DNA of 64,000 bases from an uncultured Fulvivirga sp. GTDB taxonomy: Bacteria > Bacteroidota > Bacteroidia > Cytophagales > Cyclobacteriaceae. The stretch is from the NCBI GenBank assembly GCA_947500555.1, contig CANMSE010000002.1, positions 496,001 to 560,000 on the forward strand, written 5' to 3'. The translations under genes and the position numbers were made by a program. The notes under the pieces were generated by a model. That model had not been told where the DNA came from, made no database searches, and saw nothing but the letters and a program-made list of their open reading frames with translations. Every line of letters starts with the position of its first letter. Position 1 is the first letter of the stretch. This document shows, one piece after another, positions 1 to 8,940 of the stretch.

Positions 1-484
1 CTGCCTTATCTACAGCCAACATATAAGCTACATGCCTGTTGTATAATTGTGAGTAACTGAAGTAGTCTGGTGAATTAAGATGCAGCTTTTTTAGCGACTT
101 ATAAACTACAGTTAGTTCATTGGACAAATCATAATCTAACAACTCCTTCTCTAACTTTTTTAAAGTGGCAGTTGCAATAGCCTTTTTCTTAGTGAATATA
201 ATCTCGTTGATATTTGCAACTTTCTTAAGGATGTCCGTGCGAGGACTTTCCATTTGTTGCAGAAGATGTTCTTCTATTTTCTGATTCAGCCTAGAACGAA
301 GCGTGTAATAGGCATTGGTATTAACCTCCAACTCGCCCATGATTTTCGTATCAGAAAGCTGTCGCTCACGCATCGATTGAAGCAAGTAGGCTGATTTTTC
401 AGCATTACTTTCAATTAAAGAATTATATATGGCATCATAATCTGCAGCGGAAAGTTGTTTGATTATATTCTTGAGTTTAGCCAT
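1..484 (-). CDS. Conserved hypothetical protein, C-terminus cut by window edge
   Basis: A reverse-strand open frame begins at an ATG at 482-484 and runs off the left edge without a stop, giving 161 visible residues that begin MAKLKNIIKQLS. The protein is rich in Lys, Glu and Leu and reads as largely alpha-helical, with no signal peptide, membrane segment or metal-binding motif. The region 'SAYLLQSMRERQLSD' followed by 'NTNAYYTLRSRL' suggests a helical bundle. I do not recognise the family. Codon use matches the neighbouring genes, and the frame stays open for 484 bases, so it is very likely a real gene. Function unknown. Confidence 0.75.
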   Translation of the reverse strand, partial: MAKLKNIIKQLSAADYDAIYNSLIESNAEKSAYLLQSMRERQLSDTKIMGELEVNTNAYYTLRSRLNQKIEEHLLQQMESPRTDILKKVANINEIIFTKKKAIATATLKKLEKELLDYDLSNELTVVYKSLKKLHLNSPDYFSYSQLYNRHVAYMLAVDKA

Positions 485-650
485 CTACAGTATCTCGGTA
501 CTATTAAATAAACATTCAGTTAAGAAGACCTGAAATTAGTCACTAATTCTAAAAGATAGTAGATATTAGGGATAATTTTAACTCCGGTTAATCTCATAAA
601 TCAATACTCTCACCCTAACTGTAGGATAAAAAACGGATTTGTCTTTATAT

Positions 651-677
651 AAAAAAGCACTCTTTAACGAGTGCTTT
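651..677 (-). terminator. Rho-independent terminator of the tRNA-Ala gene
   Basis: A perfect 9-bp stem (654-662 with 669-677) encloses a 6-nt loop. Read on the reverse strand it is followed by a short run of T. It lies 3 nt past the 3' end of the tRNA and is placed to end that transcript. Confidence 0.75.
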
Positions 678-679
678 AG

Positions 680-753
680 TGGAGAAGATGGGATTCGAAC
701 CCACGACCTCTTGACTGCCAGTCAAGCGCTCTAGCCAACTGAGCTACATCCCC
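680..753 (-). tRNA. tRNA-Ala (anticodon GGC)
   Basis: The reverse strand folds into a standard cloverleaf: acceptor start GGGGATG, D-arm GCTC/GAGC, anticodon stem CTTGA/TCAAG with loop CTGGCAG, and T-arm GTGGG/CCCAT around TTCGAAT. The anticodon GGC reads alanine codons GCC/GCT. The third acceptor pair is G3-U70, the known identity element for alanyl-tRNA synthetase, which supports the call. One acceptor pair (T6-T67) is mismatched. The discriminator base is A and the CCA end is not encoded. Confidence 0.95.
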
Positions 754-784
754 TAATGATAGGCAAATATAAAAAATATCACTA

Positions 785-1252
785 CTAAAAAGGACGTCTG
801 GCAAACCTAAATCTTTTCTTATAGTAATTACTTTCCATACTACTCTCAACTACTCCAAGTGAGGAAGAACTGTGAATAAATTTTACCTTTCCGCCACGAC
901 TGGAAGTCACCAATCCAACATGGGTTATTTTTTTCTTTTTCTTACCAGTAGCAAAAAAAACTAAATCGCCAGGCTCCAAATCTTTGGCCTTAACCTTCTT
1001 ACCTACTTCACTCTGTTTTGCAGAAGTTCGTGGTAGTTGATAATTGACTGATCTGAAGGCGTTGCAAAGCAAACCTGAACAATCTATGCCTGATCGACTT
1101 GTCCCTCCCCACTTATATGGAGTACCGGTGTAAGTCCTGGCAGTCTGTATGACAGTATTAATCTTCCTGTCTCGGATTTTAGCCTTTTTTGCTGCTCCGC
1201 AGGAAACTAGAATAACAGTTAAAAAAGCAAAAGCAATGAACCTAAGTTTCAT
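785..1252 (-). CDS. NlpC/P60 family cysteine peptidase, lipoprotein
   Basis: This 155-residue protein is predicted to be a cell-wall endopeptidase that cleaves peptidoglycan stem peptides. The N-terminus is a lipoprotein signal ending in 'ILVSC' with the acylated Cys at 18, so it should be anchored in an envelope membrane. The NlpC/P60 domain covers about residues 33-150, with the catalytic Cys58 in 'GIDCSGL', His111 in 'THVGLV' and a third polar residue His127 in 'FIHSS'. All three catalytic positions are intact. It is a single-domain form with no SH3 or LysM module. It is divergent from the gene at 1350 and shares a 97-nt intergenic region that holds a 10-bp inverted repeat. Confidence 0.9.
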   Translation of the reverse strand: MKLRFIAFAFLTVILVSCGAAKKAKIRDRKINTVIQTARTYTGTPYKWGGTSRSGIDCSGLLCNAFRSVNYQLPRTSAKQSEVGKKVKAKDLEPGDLVFFATGKKKKKITHVGLVTSSRGGKVKFIHSSSSLGVVESSMESNYYKKRFRFARRPF

Positions 1253-1263
1253 TGTGATAATAA

Positions 1264-1290
1264 TAAGTTTAAAAAATCAATTTAAACTTA
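1264..1290. promoter_or_regulatory. Perfect 10-bp inverted repeat between divergent genes, candidate operator
   Basis: TAAGTTTAAA (1264-1273) and its exact reverse complement TTTAAACTTA (1281-1290) are separated by 7 nt. It lies 12 nt upstream of the lipoprotein start and 60 nt upstream of the oxidoreductase start. There is no T-run, so a terminator is unlikely. A protein-binding site acting on one or both genes is inferred. Confidence 0.35.
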
Positions 1291-1349
1291 ATCAATTCTT
1301 TTCAAGCAAAATAAAAACGGTCTAATTTTCACTTCTGAATTAGGTTAAA

Positions 1350-4277
1350 ATGAATAAAAGGCAGTTAAAAGAGCTTGATACAATACTAGATGGACATCTC
1401 TTATTTGACGATGTCTCGAAAACTCTTTACGCCACAGATGCTTCTGCCTATAGAGAAATACCAAGTGCAGTGGCCATTCCCAAGTCGAAAGATGATCTGA
1501 CACACCTAATTGAATTTGCCAGAGACAATAATACCTCGCTTATACCAAGAACGGCAGGCACATCACTGGCAGGTCAGGTTGTTGGAAAAGGTATTGTAGT
1601 AGATGTGTCTAAGAACTTCACACAAATACTGGAAGTAAATGAAACTGAGCAATGGGTTCGGTTACAACCGGGGGTGATAAGAGATGAGCTCAATATGCAT
1701 CTGAAGCCATATGGTTTTCTGTTTGGCCCTGAGACTTCAACAGCTAATAGAGCGATGATTGGGGGTATGATTGGCAATAATTCTTGCGGATCAAATTCTA
1801 TCATTTATGGAAGCACTCGTGATCATTTGATTTCTGCCAAAGTGCTTCTTTCAGATGCTTCTGAGATTGAACTTACATCAATAACTAAATCACAATTTGA
1901 AGAAAAGTGTACTCTTCAAAACCTAGAAGGGCAACTTTACAGAAATATAAAGGACATCCTGTCAAATGAAAAAATCAGACAACGGATTGAAAAAGAATAT
2001 CCTAAAAAAAGTATTGACAGAAGAAACACAGGTTATGCTATAGATTTGTTGGTTCATTCCGAACCTTTTGTTGACGGAGGCGAGCTATTCAACTTTTGTA
2101 AACTATTAGCGGGCTCCGAAGGCACCTTGGCCTTCGTGACTGAGGCTAAGCTTTCAATAGTTCCACTACCACCAAAGCATAAGGCATTAATTTGCGCACA
2201 TTTTGAAAGCGTTTACGATTCACTGCAAGGAAATCTAATTGCTTTAAAATACAATCCATCTGCATCCGAATTGATGGATCACTACATCCTTGAGTGTACA
2301 AAGGACAACATAGGTCAGCGCGAAAATAGGTTCTTCGTTAAAGGTGACCCTAAAGCAATTTTGGTAATAGAACTGTTCGCTGAATCTGAAGTGGAATTGA
2401 AAAAGAAGAGCGAGTCGTTGATCGAAGAATTGAAGAAGGCAGGTCTGGGATATCATTTCCCAGTTGTCATAGGACGTGATATAAAAAAAGTCTGGGACTT
2501 AAGAAAAGCAGGCTTGGGTTTACTAAGCAATATGCCTGGAGATGCTAAGCCCGTACCTGTTATAGAGGATACTGCTGTGGATGTTAATGACCTTCCAGCC
2601 TACATCAATGACTTCAATGCTATTCTTAAAAAATATGAGCTTTTCTGCGTGCACTATGCACATGCTGGATCTGGTGAGCTACACTTAAGACCTATCATCA
2701 ACTTAAAGACAGAAGAAGGCAATAAGCTTTTCAGAACTATTCTTGAAGAAATCGCAGCACTGGTCAAAAAGTATAAGGGTTCTCTGAGTGGTGAACATGG
2801 TGACGGCCGATTGAGAGGCGAGTTTATTCCCTACATGATAGGAGACGAAAACTATGCACTGTTAAAAGATATTAAAAAGGCCTGGGACCCTAATAACGTA
2901 TTTAATCCTGGAAAAATAGTTGATACGCCAGCGATGAATAGTTCGTTGAGATTCACTCCAGGTCAGGAAACGAAAGCTTTTGATACCGCTTTGAATTTTG
3001 AAGATACTCAAGGCATTCTCAGGGCAGCAGAACAATGTAATGGTTCGGGTGATTGTCGAAAAACTCACCTATCCGGAGGTACGATGTGCCCCTCTTACAT
3101 GGCCACCAGAAACGAAAAAGATACTACCAGAGCTCGTGCCAATGTACTTAGAGAAGTCCTGACCACATCTAACAGTAGAAATGCTTTTGACAGCCCTGAA
3201 ATAAAGGAAGTAATGGACTTATGTCTTTCGTGTAAGGGATGTAAATCTGAATGCCCATCTAATGTAGACGTTGGTAAAATGAAAGCAGAATTTCAATACC
3301 AATATCAAAAAGCTAATGGTACTCCGTTAAGAAATAAATTGATTGGGAATTTTGCCGGACTGAATAAACTTGCCTGTATTACTCCCTGGGCATATTCATT
3401 AGCCATGAATTCACCTATTTCCTCACTCACAAAATCACTGATAGGTTTTCATAAGAAAAGAAGCATGCCAACCTTATCTAAGATGACATTGCGGAAATGG
3501 TATAAAACAAGGTATGACTCGCTAAAGCCAGTGACAAACAGAAAGGGTCAGTTGTATCTATTTTGTGATGAGTTCACCAATTTTAATGATGGTGAAATAG
3601 GTATCATCACGATCAAACTTTTGCATGCCCTCGGATATGTCGTAAAACTTATTGATCATAAAGAAAGTGGGCGATCTTATTTATCTAAAGGAATGCTTGA
3701 TCAGGCGAAAGAGCTAGCCTTAGAAAATGTGCGCATTTTCTCTCCTTTAGTATCTTCTAACATTCCACTTGTAGGAATAGAACCTTCCGCAATACTTTCT
3801 TTCCGAGATGAGTATCCTGATCTTATGGATAAGGAAAATAGGAAAGCAGCAATATCACTTTCCGAAAAAGTATTGACTATTGAAGAATTTCTTAGTCGAG
3901 AAATTGAGCTTGGTAATATATCTACTAATCAATTTAAAGAAGACAATAGGCTTGTTAAGCTCCACGGGCATTGTCATCAAAAAGCACTGTCATCGTTAGT
4001 GCCAAGTAAAAAGATACTATCACTACCAAAAGGTTTTAAAGTAGAATTGATTCCTTCAGGATGTTGTGGAATGGCTGGGTCATTTGGTTATGAAAAAGAA
4101 CACTATGACCTTTCTATGCAAATAGGAGAATTAGTATTATTTCCAGCAGTAAGAGAACAACCTGAGAGTGTAATCATCGCTGCGGCAGGTACCAGTTGTC
4201 GTCATCAAATAAAAGATGGAACGAATCGAAAAGCTCTACATCCCGTTGAAATACTTTACAATGCCTTAAAAAAATGA
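1350..4277 (+). CDS. FAD-linked oxidoreductase fused to iron-sulfur and CCG domains (YdiJ/D-2-hydroxyacid dehydrogenase type)
   Basis: A 975-residue fusion predicted to oxidise a D-2-hydroxyacid (D-lactate or D-2-hydroxyglutarate type) and pass electrons through Fe-S clusters. Residues about 30-260 form the FAD-binding PCMH domain ('GTSLAGQ', 'GGMIGNNSCG'), and about 270-530 the FAD-oxidase C-terminal domain with 'SGEHGDGR' near 481. Cluster-binding cysteines follow near 560 ('CNGSGDC', 'GGTMCPSY') and 625 ('CLSCKGCKSECP'). The C-terminal CCG region carries 'HGHCHQKA' near 871 and 'SGCCGMAG' near 904. Length and domain order match E. coli YdiJ. No signal peptide, so cytoplasmic. It is translationally coupled to the next gene through an ATGA overlap. 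Substrate cannot be fixed from sequence. Confidence 0.88.
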   Translation: MNKRQLKELDTILDGHLLFDDVSKTLYATDASAYREIPSAVAIPKSKDDLTHLIEFARDNNTSLIPRTAGTSLAGQVVGKGIVVDVSKNFTQILEVNETEQWVRLQPGVIRDELNMHLKPYGFLFGPETSTANRAMIGGMIGNNSCGSNSIIYGSTRDHLISAKVLLSDASEIELTSITKSQFEEKCTLQNLEGQLYRNIKDILSNEKIRQRIEKEYPKKSIDRRNTGYAIDLLVHSEPFVDGGELFNFCKLLAGSEGTLAFVTEAKLSIVPLPPKHKALICAHFESVYDSLQGNLIALKYNPSASELMDHYILECTKDNIGQRENRFFVKGDPKAILVIELFAESEVELKKKSESLIEELKKAGLGYHFPVVIGRDIKKVWDLRKAGLGLLSNMPGDAKPVPVIEDTAVDVNDLPAYINDFNAILKKYELFCVHYAHAGSGELHLRPIINLKTEEGNKLFRTILEEIAALVKKYKGSLSGEHGDGRLRGEFIPYMIGDENYALLKDIKKAWDPNNVFNPGKIVDTPAMNSSLRFTPGQETKAFDTALNFEDTQGILRAAEQCNGSGDCRKTHLSGGTMCPSYMATRNEKDTTRARANVLREVLTTSNSRNAFDSPEIKEVMDLCLSCKGCKSECPSNVDVGKMKAEFQYQYQKANGTPLRNKLIGNFAGLNKLACITPWAYSLAMNSPISSLTKSLIGFHKKRSMPTLSKMTLRKWYKTRYDSLKPVTNRKGQLYLFCDEFTNFNDGEIGIITIKLLHALGYVVKLIDHKESGRSYLSKGMLDQAKELALENVRIFSPLVSSNIPLVGIEPSAILSFRDEYPDLMDKENRKAAISLSEKVLTIEEFLSREIELGNISTNQFKEDNRLVKLHGHCHQKALSSLVPSKKILSLPKGFKVELIPSGCCGMAGSFGYEKEHYDLSMQIGELVLFPAVREQPESVIIAAAGTSCRHQIKDGTNRKALHPVEILYNALKK

Positions 4278-4774
4278 AAGAGCTCTACCTTGTCCGTCAT
4301 GCGAAATCGAGTTGGGATTATCTACATTTATCAGATTTTGAGCGTCCGTTAAACAAACGTGGTAAGAGAAATGCTCCTGATATGGGTAGTCGATTGGCAA
4401 ATCGAAAAATAAAACCGGACTTAATGCTGAGCAGCCCTGCCAATAGGGCATTGACAACATGTGAAATTATAGCAAAGGAAATTGGCTATGATTCAAATAG
4501 TATAGCCACCGATGATAATATATACCATGCGGGTTCCAGCACCTTATTAGAAGTATTACAAACAATAGATGATCAACATAAGTCCGTCATGCTATTTGGT
4601 CACAATCCTGGCTTTACTGATTTTGCCAATCGATTGGCTCAAACAGACATCTATAATATCCCCACATGTGGCGTATTTGCATGTGCTTTTGAAATCGAAT
4701 CGTGGAAATATGTGAGCTTTGGTACCGCCAGATTGCTTTTTTACGATTACCCAAAGAACAAAGGGGCGTATTAA
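4274..4774 (+). CDS. SixA-like phosphohistidine phosphatase (histidine phosphatase superfamily)
   Basis: A 166-residue member of the histidine phosphatase superfamily. The phosphate-accepting His9 lies in 'LVRHAKSSW' and the second catalytic His110 in 'FGHNPGF', the pattern of the short SixA branch. In E. coli SixA removes phosphate from histidine-phosphotransfer proteins, but Bacteroidota homologues are uncharacterised and could act on small phosphoesters. The start overlaps the stop of the preceding oxidoreductase (ATGA), so the two are probably co-transcribed. It converges on the glucanase gene with a 13-nt gap. Confidence 0.85.
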   Translation: MKELYLVRHAKSSWDYLHLSDFERPLNKRGKRNAPDMGSRLANRKIKPDLMLSSPANRALTTCEIIAKEIGYDSNSIATDDNIYHAGSSTLLEVLQTIDDQHKSVMLFGHNPGFTDFANRLAQTDIYNIPTCGVFACAFEIESWKYVSFGTARLLFYDYPKNKGAY

Positions 4775-4787
4775 AATGCTTTAGCTT

Positions 4788-6407
4788 CTACCGCTTTAAT
4801 ATGCTCATTTGGTAAGTTGAATTTGAATCCTGAATGTTAATCAAGTAAAGACCAGCAGCAAGTTCACTGATGTTTGCAGAATAATGATCCTCTTCCCTCT
4901 TAAATTGAATAGGATAAACCTGGCCTGACATATCCATGACTTGAATAATGCTTGACTCTAAGCCACTAATTTTTATGATATCCATTACAGGATTGGGAGA
5001 TACTATTATATCTTCAGATTCTAAGTCTAAACTTGTAACAACCAAGGACAACTCATCTGAAATAGAGCTTTCACAACCGTTAATGCTAACTTTTAAAGTA
5101 TATATTCCAAGTTCATCTGCTTTAATCGATGCCCCATTAGCACCTACTATTTCATCACCATCGATATACCATTGATTTCCAGTTGAACTGCTGGAATTTA
5201 GAACTATACCCCCAGATTCATCCGATGATAAACTAATTTCAGGCTTCAATGGATTAATACAAAAAGTTTGTGTGATAGGGGTCGCAGCCGCATACTGACC
5301 ATTACCAGGTTGTTGAGCTGATATCTGCACTTCACCAATTGATAGTAGTTGAACAGTCTTGTTGTTAAGTGATATTCTGTCTGAAGTAGTTGAGAATTCT
5401 ACTTCTAAACCAGAATCAGAAGTAGCCTCTAATGTAAATGAATCATCACCTATGATTTTATCCCCTATAGTTGAGAATCGGATAGTCTGAGGGTCTAAAT
5501 CAGTAGACTCTTCAACCGTATTTTGATAAACTCTGACATAATCAATCTCCATGGTGCTTTCATTGAATCCAGCATCAATTGTGCCTCCTATTCCTCCCAT
5601 AGCTATATTCAAAAGTAAATATTGAGGCTCATCAAATGGCCAGGTACTGGCATTTTTACTAGTAGGATTGTAAGTATAATAGGCTACATCATCTACTAAG
5701 AACTGTATATAATCTTCAGTCCAAATTATTGAATAAACGTAGAAGTTATCGCTAACATTAGAAATTACAGTTGTCTTTGTATTTATGGTAGCCCCTGAGC
5801 TAGATGGTGTATGGAGAGATCCGTGAATAACGTTGGGATTGTTACCCCAGTGTTCCATAATGTCAATTTCACCACAAGCAGGCCAATTTACAGTGCCATA
5901 TTCATCTTGCCAATAACCACCTGTTTCATTAATATTTCTTCCTAAGGTCCATATCGCAGGCCAGGTACCATCTCCTGATGGCAGTTTAGCCCTTACATCA
6001 ACCCTTCCGTATGTAAAAGCTATTTTAGAGTTGAGCCTGGCTGAGGTAAAGTTTTTAGGTACTCCCTGATCAGTAAAAGATTCTCTCTTGGCCACAATTT
6101 TCAGATATCCATCTTCAATGTAGGAGTTATCTGTTCTATTAGTATAATGCTGAAGTTCACCATTGTACCAACTATCACCAGCAGGTAGTTTCGTTTGATG
6201 ATGCCAATTTTCAGAGCAAACTGGTCCGTCAGAGTTAAATTCATCAGCCCACACTAAAACATACTCATCAGTCCCAGGTACATTACCTGTAAAGCCGCTA
6301 ACACAGGTTTGATCGGTTCTGTTTTGAGTGAGCTCGATTCTGTGTTGAGCTTGTAAAACCGAACTAAGAAGAACAAGCGCTGAGGTGACTGAAGCAGTGA
6401 TATTCAT
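4788..6407 (-). CDS. Secreted GH16 beta-glucanase (laminarinase-like) with type IX sorting tail
   Basis: A 539-residue exported enzyme predicted to hydrolyse beta-1,3- or mixed-linkage glucans. Residues 1-20 are a signal peptide. The GH16 domain spans about 45-295 and has the catalytic E-x-D-x-x-E motif as 'GEIDIMEHW' with Glu180, Asp182 and Glu185. About 305-460 is a region of Ig-like repeats. The last 80 residues look like a Por-type C-terminal sorting domain ('SPNPVMD', 'GLYLINI', ending 'SILKR'), so it should leave the cell through the type IX secretion system, of which PorQ is encoded nearby. The enzyme suggests use of algal or microbial glucans. Exact substrate is inferred from the family. 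Confidence 0.9.
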   Translation of the reverse strand: MNITASVTSALVLLSSVLQAQHRIELTQNRTDQTCVSGFTGNVPGTDEYVLVWADEFNSDGPVCSENWHHQTKLPAGDSWYNGELQHYTNRTDNSYIEDGYLKIVAKRESFTDQGVPKNFTSARLNSKIAFTYGRVDVRAKLPSGDGTWPAIWTLGRNINETGGYWQDEYGTVNWPACGEIDIMEHWGNNPNVIHGSLHTPSSSGATINTKTTVISNVSDNFYVYSIIWTEDYIQFLVDDVAYYTYNPTSKNASTWPFDEPQYLLLNIAMGGIGGTIDAGFNESTMEIDYVRVYQNTVEESTDLDPQTIRFSTIGDKIIGDDSFTLEATSDSGLEVEFSTTSDRISLNNKTVQLLSIGEVQISAQQPGNGQYAAATPITQTFCINPLKPEISLSSDESGGIVLNSSSSTGNQWYIDGDEIVGANGASIKADELGIYTLKVSINGCESSISDELSLVVTSLDLESEDIIVSPNPVMDIIKISGLESSIIQVMDMSGQVYPIQFKREEDHYSANISELAAGLYLINIQDSNSTYQMSILKR

Positions 6408-6478
6408 TTATTTTATTAAATCCTTGTTACTAAAGGTATTAATATAAAATGTTTATCACCTAAAGAATGTTTAGACAA

Positions 6479-7543
6479 TCAGTGTTTGAAAAGGTTCTTT
6501 TTCAAAAAACCCTCTTCAAGAAAACGTGCCCCTACAAAAAATTTAATATTTCCCGAATTACTATTTGCCTGTAAATTATCAATTCGTGCTGATACAATTT
6601 GGGTAACACCTGTCAATCCGCCAAAGAACCAGTCGCCATTATAACCTAAGGCAATACGTGCATTGACCACACCACGAATTCTAATATCTTCTTTATCTCG
6701 GTCTCCCTCATTGTATCGTAACCACAAATGTCCAGGACCTATAGCCAGGGAAGCATTGGCATAAAACTTCTTTTTGGTAAATGTATGAGTATAACCTGGT
6801 AAAATTGCGAGTGTTGTCACTCTACCTCTTTGCAAGGTTTCATTTTCAGGATAGAATGGCCTTGCACTTTCTGGAATGAGAGTAGAATCTGAATTGAACT
6901 CAAAATTTGATACAAAGACACTCGTTATAACCGAACCTGCATTTTTGAGCTGCTGTTCAGATTGTATATATGGAGATCTAAAAGAGAACTTGGAATGATT
7001 GAATACATAAAATGCATTCATTTGAAAATACCTGAGGCTTAGATCATCGCGTATCGGATAAGGATCATCAGGTTGTCTCCCAGAAAAATGTTGTTCCGGT
7101 TTATCAAGATACATTCCTCTATATCTTTGAAAAGAGACATCGGCTCCCCATTTCTTTGCATAAATGTTCGTTTGAAAGTCAAAAGATCTCGTTTCGCCAA
7201 ATATTCTTGAAGGGGTCTCTTCCTCATTTTGAGGAAGCTTGAACGATAATTCAAAATTTAAATCAAAGAAATAAAGCCCGAAACCCAAGTAGGCACTAGA
7301 GCTAGGTAGATATGTAATATCAGCAGCCTCTTTGTTCTCATCTTTGAATTCCAGCTGAAAAATACGCCCGGTGAGAATCGGTTTTATATAAAACCTATCA
7401 TGAAATTCCTTGATATAGAGCTTTCGTGTTGAGTCGTATCGATATTTCTTAACCTGATCTAATGAATCAAAATATGATGTTTGTGCTTGAGAAAAGCACG
7501 TTGAAAAAGCCAATAACAGCCATATAGCTATCGTTGTCCTCAT
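6479..7543 (-). CDS. DUF4421-like outer membrane beta-barrel protein
   Basis: A 354-residue protein with a cleavable signal peptide (residues 1-20, ending 'SQAQ'). After it come 'YIKEFHDRFYIKPIL' and then many alternating hydrophobic strands with aromatic ends, typical of an outer membrane barrel of the DUF4421 type. Function is unknown. It is the last gene of the lon-porQ-hslU group, and its ATG follows the hslU stop directly (TAA-ATG), so it is probably translated from the same mRNA. The family call rests on the N-terminal pattern and the overall strand layout. Confidence 0.7.
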   Translation of the reverse strand: MRTTIAIWLLLAFSTCFSQAQTSYFDSLDQVKKYRYDSTRKLYIKEFHDRFYIKPILTGRIFQLEFKDENKEAADITYLPSSSAYLGFGLYFFDLNFELSFKLPQNEEETPSRIFGETRSFDFQTNIYAKKWGADVSFQRYRGMYLDKPEQHFSGRQPDDPYPIRDDLSLRYFQMNAFYVFNHSKFSFRSPYIQSEQQLKNAGSVITSVFVSNFEFNSDSTLIPESARPFYPENETLQRGRVTTLAILPGYTHTFTKKKFYANASLAIGPGHLWLRYNEGDRDKEDIRIRGVVNARIALGYNGDWFFGGLTGVTQIVSARIDNLQANSNSGNIKFFVGARFLEEGFLKKNLFKH

Positions 7544-8938
7544 TTATAATATGAATTCGCTCAGATCCTTATTCTTAACTAAACTACTCAATTTTTCTTT
7601 AACCATGTTTTTAGTTACCACTATTTTTGCGTTTGCCCCGATTACATCTGGAACATCAAACAAAAATTCGTTTAGGAGCCTGCTCATAACGGTATGTAAC
7701 CTCCGAGCTCCAATATTTTCCACTTCTGAATTAATATGAAAAGCAGTTTCTGCAATCTCCTCAAGAGCCTCTTCCTGAAATTCTAAAGACACTTCTTCTG
7801 ATTCCAACAAAGCAACATACTGCTTAGTCAAGGAATTTTTAGGCTCTTTAAGAATATGGAAAAAATCATCTTTAGTCAGATTTTCGAGTTCCACTCTTAT
7901 TGGAAACCTTCCTTGCAATTCTGGTATTAAATCTGAAGGCTTAGCTACGTGAAAAGCCCCAGCAGCTATAAAAAGAATATGGTCTGATTTGATAATTCCA
8001 TACTTTGTGTTGATCGCACTACCCTCTACAATTGGTAACATGTCACGCTGAACTCCTTCCCTACTTACATCAGGTCCACCCTTTTTTCCAGAACCTGTGG
8101 CAATTTTATCGATCTCATCAATGAAAATTATTCCCGTATTCTCAGCACGAGAAATAGCCAATTCTTTGACCTCATCCATATCAATGAGCTTGTGAGATTC
8201 TTCTTCAAAAAGAATTTTTCTTGCTTCCGCTATGGTCACCTTTCTCTTCTTTGACTTTTTTGGCATCATATTGCCAATCATCTCCTGAAGATTGATCATG
8301 GAAGACTCGTCCATAGCTCCACCCCCTATCATTCCAATACCGTTTCCAGAAGCCTTCTGAACATTGATGTCAATCTTTCGATCCTCTAATTCACCATTTC
8401 TTATTTTTTCTCTAAATCTCTCACGTGTCTTTTCATTTAACTCATATTCAGATTTTGGCTCTACGTCTTCTTGCGTATCAGATGTCATTTTCACCACTCC
8501 GTTATTTTTGAGTGGTGGGATAAGCGCATCCAAAATGATATCCTCCACATTTTGTTCAGCCTTAATTTTTACCTCTTCTTTCTTCTCAGACTTCACTAAA
8601 TTGACTGATTGTTCAACTAAATCTCTAACCATGCTCTCCACATCACGCCCGACATAACCGACTTCAGTGAATTTGGAGGCTTCCACCTTGGTAAATGGAG
8701 CTTTCGCAATTTTCGCCAACCTTCTGGCAATTTCCGTTTTACCTACCCCTGTTGCTCCAATCATCAATATATTATTGGGAACAATTTCTGATTGCATCTC
8801 ACTTTTGACATTCATTCTACGCCATCGGTTTCTTAACGCTATCGCAACATTCCTCTTGGCGTCTTTCTGGCCAATTATATATTTATCAAGTTCAACTACA
8901 ATCTCCTTAGGAGTGAAGTATTTTTCTTTATCTATCAT
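7544..8938 (-). CDS. hslU: ATP-dependent protease ATPase subunit HslU
   Basis: The AAA+ unfoldase of the HslUV protease, about 464 residues. It has the N-terminal 'LDKYIIGQ' and 'VAIALRNRWRR' signatures, Walker A 'GATGVGKT' at 61-68, an acidic I-domain insertion (about 110-235), Walker B 'FIDEIDKI', and the C-terminal tail 'DLSEFIL' that docks into HslV to activate it. I start it at the ATG at 8936-8938. A TTG two codons upstream (8944) would overlap the porQ stop and gives a less typical N-terminus. hslV is not in the window, so the peptidase subunit must be encoded elsewhere. Confidence 0.96.
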   Translation of the reverse strand: MIDKEKYFTPKEIVVELDKYIIGQKDAKRNVAIALRNRWRRMNVKSEMQSEIVPNNILMIGATGVGKTEIARRLAKIAKAPFTKVEASKFTEVGYVGRDVESMVRDLVEQSVNLVKSEKKEEVKIKAEQNVEDIILDALIPPLKNNGVVKMTSDTQEDVEPKSEYELNEKTRERFREKIRNGELEDRKIDINVQKASGNGIGMIGGGAMDESSMINLQEMIGNMMPKKSKKRKVTIAEARKILFEEESHKLIDMDEVKELAISRAENTGIIFIDEIDKIATGSGKKGGPDVSREGVQRDMLPIVEGSAINTKYGIIKSDHILFIAAGAFHVAKPSDLIPELQGRFPIRVELENLTKDDFFHILKEPKNSLTKQYVALLESEEVSLEFQEEALEEIAETAFHINSEVENIGARRLHTVMSRLLNEFLFDVPDVIGANAKIVVTKNMVKEKLSSLVKNKDLSEFIL

Positions 8939-8940
8939 AT

